From the IMG/VR virus record IMGVR_UViG_3300036792_000548, positions 1-50,724 of that record: a DNA stretch of 50,724 nt; one strand, written 5' to 3'. The translations under genes and the position numbers were made by a program. Shown here piece by piece: positions 47,424 to 50,724 of this stretch. The notes under the pieces were generated by a model that worked only from the letters and a program-made list of their open reading frames with translations, was not told where the DNA came from and did no database searches. Each line of letters starts with the position of its first letter. Position 1 is the first letter of the stretch. This DNA is from a virus.

Positions 47424-47815
47424 TCGGAAAGGACCCGCGCCCGAGCGAAGACCACATGCGGCGCGTGCGCGAGATGCACGCGTTCCTCACGCCCGCGCTC
47501 CGCGAGGTCGCGCGCCAGCACGGATACGCCCTCGCCGTCCACGGCTCGCTCGAGCGAGACATCGACCTCATCGCCGTCCCGTGGCGCGACCACCCGACGA
47601 GCGCAGAAGCGCTCATCGACGGGCTCTTCGCAGTCATCAAGGCCGTGGTCCACGCGACGTGGAGCGGCGGTCGCGACGAGAAGCCGCCGGCCGAGCAGAA
47701 GCCGCACGGTCGCCTCGCGTGGTCGATTGTCTGCGGGGGCGGTCCGTACTTCGACATCAGCGTCATGCCGCGCGTCGTCGCGCCGAAAGAGAAGCCGAAG
47801 CGAGCTCGCAAGTGA
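47420..47815 (+). CDS. Nucleotidyltransferase-like protein
   Basis: ATG 47420 overlaps the previous stop. The 131-residue product has YALAVHGSLERDIDLIAVPW, where HGS and D.D fit the nucleotidyltransferase GS/DxD motif, followed by helices and a second acidic strand (YFDISVMPRV). Similar small proteins occur in many phages with unknown role. The substrate is unknown. Confidence 0.72.
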   Translation: MIGKDPRPSEDHMRRVREMHAFLTPALREVARQHGYALAVHGSLERDIDLIAVPWRDHPTSAEALIDGLFAVIKAVVHATWSGGRDEKPPAEQKPHGRLAWSIVCGGGPYFDISVMPRVVAPKEKPKRARK

Positions 47816-48003
47816 ACTACGACCCAAACGACCCGACGAACCGCGCCGAGTTCGACGCGTACGAAGAGAGCCAGAAGCGCGAGCCCATCGCGGAGCGCGC
47901 GGACGATCTCGGCAACCGCGAGCCGTGGTGGATCTGGACCGCGGCCGCGGCGACGCTCCTCGCGGCGGTCGGCATCTTCGCTCACGCGCTCGGGGCCTGC
48001 TGA
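47812..48003 (+). CDS. Small membrane protein
   Basis: GTG 47812 overlaps the previous stop. The 63-residue product has an acidic N-terminus (YDPNDPTNRAEFDAYEESQK) and a C-terminal hydrophobic span (WWIWTAAAATLLAAVGIFAH). Tail-anchored topology. The stop and the next ATG share a base. Function unknown. Confidence 0.64.
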   Translation: MNYDPNDPTNRAEFDAYEESQKREPIAERADDLGNREPWWIWTAAAATLLAAVGIFAHALGAC

Positions 48004-48329
48004 TGTGCATGCTCCTGGCCGGCTTCATCGCCGATTACATCAATAAGCCCGCGCCGCGCACCATCCCGGAGATCAAGATCCGCCGGTACGTGCGCGACGT
48101 CGTAGACGCCGAGCCGGCCGAGGTCATCGATCTCGACGAGTACCGCGAGACGCGCGCCGCAGCGTGCCTCGTGCCTGGCTGCTACGCGCCGGCGACGCAG
48201 GGGCGGCACTCGTTCTGCGCCGCGTGCTGGCGAGCGCTTCCGCGCGATCTCCGCGTCGACATCCTCGTCGGGCGGAACGGTCGATTCGCCGCGCTCCGCG
48301 ACTACGCCGTGCAGCGACTCGCGCGATGA
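48003..48329 (+). CDS. Hypothetical protein with zinc finger
   Basis: ATG 48003. The 108-residue product has a short hydrophobic start and a Cys pattern CLVPGCYAPATQGRHSFCAA then CW that resembles a treble-clef or knuckle zinc site (~55-75). The C-terminal helix is basic. The first of five adjacent miniproteins with Cys/His metal motifs. Confidence 0.62.
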   Translation: MCMLLAGFIADYINKPAPRTIPEIKIRRYVRDVVDAEPAEVIDLDEYRETRAAACLVPGCYAPATQGRHSFCAACWRALPRDLRVDILVGRNGRFAALRDYAVQRLAR

Positions 48330-48550
48330 TTTGTTTCGAGTGCCGGGCCCGCGACGCACACCCGGAAGCGATCGGCCGATGCGAGCCGTGTGACGACGCG
48401 CTGAACGCGTTTGCGAACGCCGACTGGACGATTCCGAGCGCGGCCGAACTTCGAGCGAGGGAACGATGTCCACTCCCGACGACACCGACCGAACGCCAAC
48501 CGCGTGTCCCGCGGCCAAGCGGTCCAGCGGAGAGCTGCGCATTCTCGTGA
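48326..48550 (+). CDS. Small Cys-rich protein
   Basis: ATG 48326 overlaps the previous stop. The 74-residue product has CFECRARDAHPEAIGRCEPC, two CxxC pairs for one zinc site. The last 28 codons overlap the next gene in another frame and are codon-poor. The true end may matter little. Confidence 0.58.
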   Translation: MICFECRARDAHPEAIGRCEPCDDALNAFANADWTIPSAAELRARERCPLPTTPTERQPRVPRPSGPAESCAFS

Positions 48551-48726
48551 CGACGTGCCCGAAGTGCGAAGGGCGCGGGTCCCTCGGCCCGTTCTCGCAG
48601 CCGCCGTCCGAGACGATCTGCGATCTCTGCAACGGCGGCCGCAAGATCGGTCACGCGGAAGCGATCGACTGGATCCTCACGAGCTCGTCGAGCGCGCCGC
48701 CTCCGCCCGACACCGAGCGGCCGTGA
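48466..48726 (+). CDS. Zinc-binding miniprotein (DnaJ-like CxxCxGxG pattern)
   Basis: ATG 48466 with GAGGGAA upstream. The 86-residue product contains TTCPKCEGRGSL and TICDLCNGGRKIG, two CxxC(D/E)GxG-like half-sites as in DnaJ zinc centres. It likely folds around one zinc ion. Function unknown. Confidence 0.66.
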   Translation: MSTPDDTDRTPTACPAAKRSSGELRILVTTCPKCEGRGSLGPFSQPPSETICDLCNGGRKIGHAEAIDWILTSSSSAPPPPDTERP

Positions 48727-48881
48727 AAACGCTCGTGCTCACGTGCCCGGACGGTCATCGGCGCGAGTTGCCGAAGTGCGACGACGAGCTCCGCGCGGCG
48801 ATCGAGCGGTGCGTCCGCGGGCGCGTCGCGCAGTGCGCCACATGCGGAAAGAAAATCGTAAGCGTGGAGGTCATGTCGTGA
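48723..48881 (+). CDS. 52-residue zinc-binding peptide
   Basis: GTG 48723 overlaps the previous stop. The peptide (KTLVLTCPDGHRRELPKCDD; AQCATCGKKIVSVEVMS) has Cys-His and CxxC pairs, probably a zinc ribbon. Function unknown. Confidence 0.6.
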   Translation: MKTLVLTCPDGHRRELPKCDDELRAAIERCVRGRVAQCATCGKKIVSVEVMS

Positions 48882-49186
48882 CGGTCCTGATTCGACGCGC
48901 CGGCGAGCCGAGCCGCTTCGGCGACAGCTTCCACAACAGCGGCGGTCCCCTCACGTGGCGACCGATCATCGGGCCGACGCCGGAGCAGGACCCAAAGGGT
49001 CACTGGCAGAAGATGTTCGGCGACGACCTTGCGCTCGTCACGTGCGCGAACGGTCACGAGCTCCGCTTGAGCGGTCGCGTCCACCGCGTCGCGCCCGACG
49101 GCACGGTGACGCCCTCCGACGTGTGCACGGTTCCGGGCTGCACGTTCCACGAGTTTATTCGCCTCGAAGGATGGCCAGGACGATGA
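48878..49186 (+). CDS. Hypothetical protein with Cys/His motif
   Basis: GTG 48878 overlaps the previous stop. The 102-residue product includes ALVTCANGHELRLSGRVHRV and DVCTVPGCTFHEFIRL, which give CxxxH and CxxxxC pairs suited to zinc. It precedes the endolysin and overlaps it by ATGA. Function unknown. Confidence 0.64.
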   Translation: MTVLIRRAGEPSRFGDSFHNSGGPLTWRPIIGPTPEQDPKGHWQKMFGDDLALVTCANGHELRLSGRVHRVAPDGTVTPSDVCTVPGCTFHEFIRLEGWPGR

Positions 49187-49845
49187 CGACAACCCAAGGC
49201 ATCGATGTCTCCGGCTGGTCCGGCAACCTCGACCTCGACAAGATCGCCGCCGAGTGCGCGTTCGTCTTTATGCAGGCGACGGACGGCGTCGGCACGATCG
49301 ACAAGATGCTCATGCCGCGCTCCAACGCGCTCCGCGGCGTCGGGATGGGGAAGGTGCTCGGCTGTTACCACTTCCTCCGCGTCCGGCACGGCATGAAGCA
49401 GGACGCCGACGAGCAGTGCAAACAGTTCCTCGACGCGCGCGCGAACGCCGGATGCCCGCTCCCCGCCATGCTCGACATCGAGCTCGGCGAGCCAGGATCG
49501 AGCAACCGCGCGGCGACGCATGACGAGGTCCGCGCGGCGCTCGAGCTCTTCATCGAGACGAACGACAAGTGCCTCGGCGGCGAGCTCTTCGGCTACACGT
49601 CACCCGGCGAGGGCAAGGTGATGGGCTCGTATCTCGTCGACGCGTTCACCGCGTTGCGCCCCGCGATCGCCGAGTACGTGCTCGCGCCCGGCCACGCCCC
49701 CGCGACGCCGCCGCTCGCACCCAAGCTGCCCGCGCCGTACACCGATTGGTCGCTTTGGCAGTGGGCCGGCAACGTCATGCGCTTCGGCGGCGTCGTCGAT
49801 CTGCTCGCGTTCAACGGCACGATCGACGACCTCATCGCCATGTAA
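49183..49845 (+). CDS. Endolysin, GH25 muramidase
   Basis: ATG 49183 overlaps the upstream stop (ATGA). ATG 49171 is an alternative. The 220-residue product has GH25 signatures: GIDVSGWSGNLDLDKI (D8), FVFMQATDGVGTIDK, GCYHFLRVRHGMKQDADEQC, and catalytic MLDIELGEPG (D98, E100), then WSLWQWAGNVMRFGGVVDLL near the end. It hydrolyses beta-1,4 bonds between MurNAc and GlcNAc. No wall-binding repeat is added. It depends on a holin for release, likely one of the upstream membrane proteins. Confidence 0.93.
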   Translation: MTTTQGIDVSGWSGNLDLDKIAAECAFVFMQATDGVGTIDKMLMPRSNALRGVGMGKVLGCYHFLRVRHGMKQDADEQCKQFLDARANAGCPLPAMLDIELGEPGSSNRAATHDEVRAALELFIETNDKCLGGELFGYTSPGEGKVMGSYLVDAFTALRPAIAEYVLAPGHAPATPPLAPKLPAPYTDWSLWQWAGNVMRFGGVVDLLAFNGTIDDLIAM

Positions 49846-49875
49846 TCCACGGCCGTCCCTCTCCTCCGGCCCACC

Positions 49876-49922
49876 GCGGCGTCCTTGCTCTTCGGAGCAG
49901 GGGCGCCGCTTTTCTCATTTTG
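49876..49922 (+). terminator. Strong intrinsic terminator after endolysin
   Basis: A 15-pair stem (49876-49890 with 49895-49909, two G-U pairs) is closed by a TTCG loop and followed by TTTTCTCATTTT. It lies 31 bases after the endolysin stop and ends the late transcript. Confidence 0.92.
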
Positions 49923-50088
49923 TCGTCCGCGCGTCCGGCTTGGCCTCGAGGTCCTCCGGCAGCCACCGCACGACGACCTCGCCGATCTGGCTCGCGTGCT
50001 TGCCGCCGTGGTCGCGCTCGAGCGCGCACGGGTACGGCATCCCGCGGTGGGTCGCGGCGCACTTCGGTCGCTCCGGCTCGGTGGGCAT
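49915..50088 (-). CDS. Small leftward phage-type protein
   Basis: ATG 50088 (MPTEPERPKCAATHRG) to TGA 49915. The 57-residue product contains CAATHRGMPYPCALERDHGG then KHAS, a Cys-His-Cys-His cluster seen in small phage proteins that bind zinc, and an acidic C-terminus. The frame is strongly GC3-biased. It is opposed to the late operon and shares the terminator region with the endolysin transcript. Confidence 0.68.
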   Translation of the reverse strand: MPTEPERPKCAATHRGMPYPCALERDHGGKHASQIGEVVVRWLPEDLEAKPDARTTK

Positions 50089-50099
50089 GACCAAGGTTT

Positions 50100-50129
50100 A
50101 CGTTTCGCGTGCACGGCCAGCAACGTTTC
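50100..50129. promoter_or_regulatory. Two ACGTTTC half-sites upstream of leftward gene
   Basis: ACGTTTC occurs at 50100-50106 and 50123-50129, just upstream of the leftward gene. This is the core of the half-site found in the two early operators (ACGTTTCC). The outer bases differ and no inverted partner is seen, so the match is weak. The remaining gap to 50238 shows no credible gene. Confidence 0.3.
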
Positions 50130-50238
50130 ATCCGCTCGGCTATGCTCGGCAGTCCCGATGGTCGGCCGCCTTTTAGCCCGCTCCGCGCTTTTTCTTGGCC
50201 GCGACGTCAACCGCATTCGAGTCCCGGTCGACCCACTC

Positions 50239-50724
50239 GTGAGAAAATTCGTTCTCGTCTTCGGTATCGCGGCGGTCGCGGCGTGCGGCAAGTCGTCGCC
50301 CGCCGGCACCGTCGTCGCGGACTGGACGTACGAGGACGACGCCCAGCCGGTGCCCACGCCGAAGAGCCCGCCGAAAATCGTGACGTCGAACGCCGAGTGG
50401 CCGGTGGACGGCAAGCCGCCGGTGAAGCTTCGGTTCGAGGTCGAGATCGGCGATCTGGCCGACGACGGCGTTCATTGGAATTGGCCGCGCCACGTCCACG
50501 TCACGCTGGCGGAGGCGACGAGCGCCAAACTTCCGAACGTGATGTGCATGCCCGGTCCACCGGGAAACACGGTCGACGGCGGCGCGCTCGTGCGGCCCGT
50601 CGGACGCGACGGCAAGACGCCGACCGGTATGGTCGCGTGCTTCTTCACGACGGCGCAACCCGACAGCTACGTGTTCGAGATCAACGGCGACGGCGACGTG
50701 AAACGCAATCAGACCAAGCGCTGA
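50239..50724 (+). CDS. Lipoprotein of unknown function, ends at window edge
   Basis: GTG 50239 (RKFVLVFGIAAVAACGKSSP) gives a basic start, hydrophobic core and lipobox AVAAC. The 161-residue product continues with a Pro/Asp linker and a beta-rich domain (VKLRFEVEIGDLADDGVHWN; MVACFFTTAQPDSYVFEING), ending in a basic tail. It is separated from the phage late operon by the terminator and could be a cargo gene or the first host gene. Confidence 0.7.
   Translation: MRKFVLVFGIAAVAACGKSSPAGTVVADWTYEDDAQPVPTPKSPPKIVTSNAEWPVDGKPPVKLRFEVEIGDLADDGVHWNWPRHVHVTLAEATSAKLPNVMCMPGPPGNTVDGGALVRPVGRDGKTPTGMVACFFTTAQPDSYVFEINGDGDVKRNQTKR

Noticed and set aside
50086-50176. A 29-residue forward frame starting MTKVYVSRARP
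   Set aside because: It overlaps the start of the leftward gene, has no ribosome site and has poor codon bias.
1-50724. tRNA genes, rRNA genes, CRISPR arrays and insertion sequences
   Set aside because: I saw no cloverleaf with a CCA end, no spaced direct repeats of CRISPR type and no transposase motifs. No integrase or attachment site could be supported either.

Overview
The window is a 50.7 kb piece of a temperate, contractile-tailed phage (prophage or phage contig) from a high-GC host. The left edge cuts through a gene. The right edge ends exactly at a stop codon. Almost every gene uses G/C at third codon positions, GTG starts are common, and most genes overlap the next by four bases (ATGA or GTGA). 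Several cargo genes encode lipoproteins with Asp/Gly/Ala-rich linkers after a lipobox cysteine, a style typical of Myxococcota (Polyangia). That host assignment is an inference. No integrase, transposase, tRNA, rRNA or CRISPR array was found. An integrase, if present, probably lies beyond the left edge.

Region 1 (1-2340) is a leftward early operon of six small unknown genes, the last one truncated. Region 2 (2300-3354) is a lambda-like switch. A two-HTH repressor without a self-cleaving peptidase domain sits between two divergent promoters that share a 40-bp operator/promoter element (33 of 40 bases identical). The rightward promoter drives a Cro-like gene that appears to be leaderless. Region 3 (3352-16103) is a long rightward early operon of translationally coupled genes: small unknowns, tiny membrane peptides, a phage-type Dam adenine methyltransferase, HNH-type proteins, a GIY-YIG protein, a chimeric cytosine-methyltransferase/PD-(D/E)XK protein, a poly-C frameshifted gene, a replication initiator-like protein, a DnaB helicase and a RuvC-like resolvase.

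Region 4 (16104-17542) holds hairpins and inverted repeats, two candidate regulators and a possible late promoter. Region 5 (17543-39102) is the morphogenesis block: small and large terminase, DUF935/Mu gp29-like portal, HK97-type protease with scaffold tail, decoration protein, major capsid, connectors, sheath, tube, tail chaperone with a candidate -1 frameshift site, tape measure, and a Mu/P2-like baseplate set. The virion is therefore a myovirus. The sheath, tube and baseplate look Mu-like, while packaging and early genes do not.

Region 6 (39109-44146) encodes adhesion proteins: a glycine-rich adhesin, another fibre-like protein, and a beta-helix protein with an unusual hydrophobic N-terminus. 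They are interrupted by two oppositely oriented cargo genes (a lipoprotein and a zinc-ribbon membrane protein). Region 7 (44155-49922) is a lysis/cargo region with holin candidates, a papain-like cysteine protease, two small lipoproteins, a nucleotidyltransferase-like protein, several zinc-binding miniproteins and a GH25 endolysin, closed by a strong TTCG-loop terminator. A small leftward gene and a final lipoprotein gene follow.

The most unusual items are the duplicated operator/promoter switch, the methyltransferase-nuclease chimera beside a poly-C frameshift and flanked by identical 14-base gene junctions, the candidate programmed frameshift, and the papain-like protease in the lysis region. 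All family calls are by eye from motifs; no database search was run.
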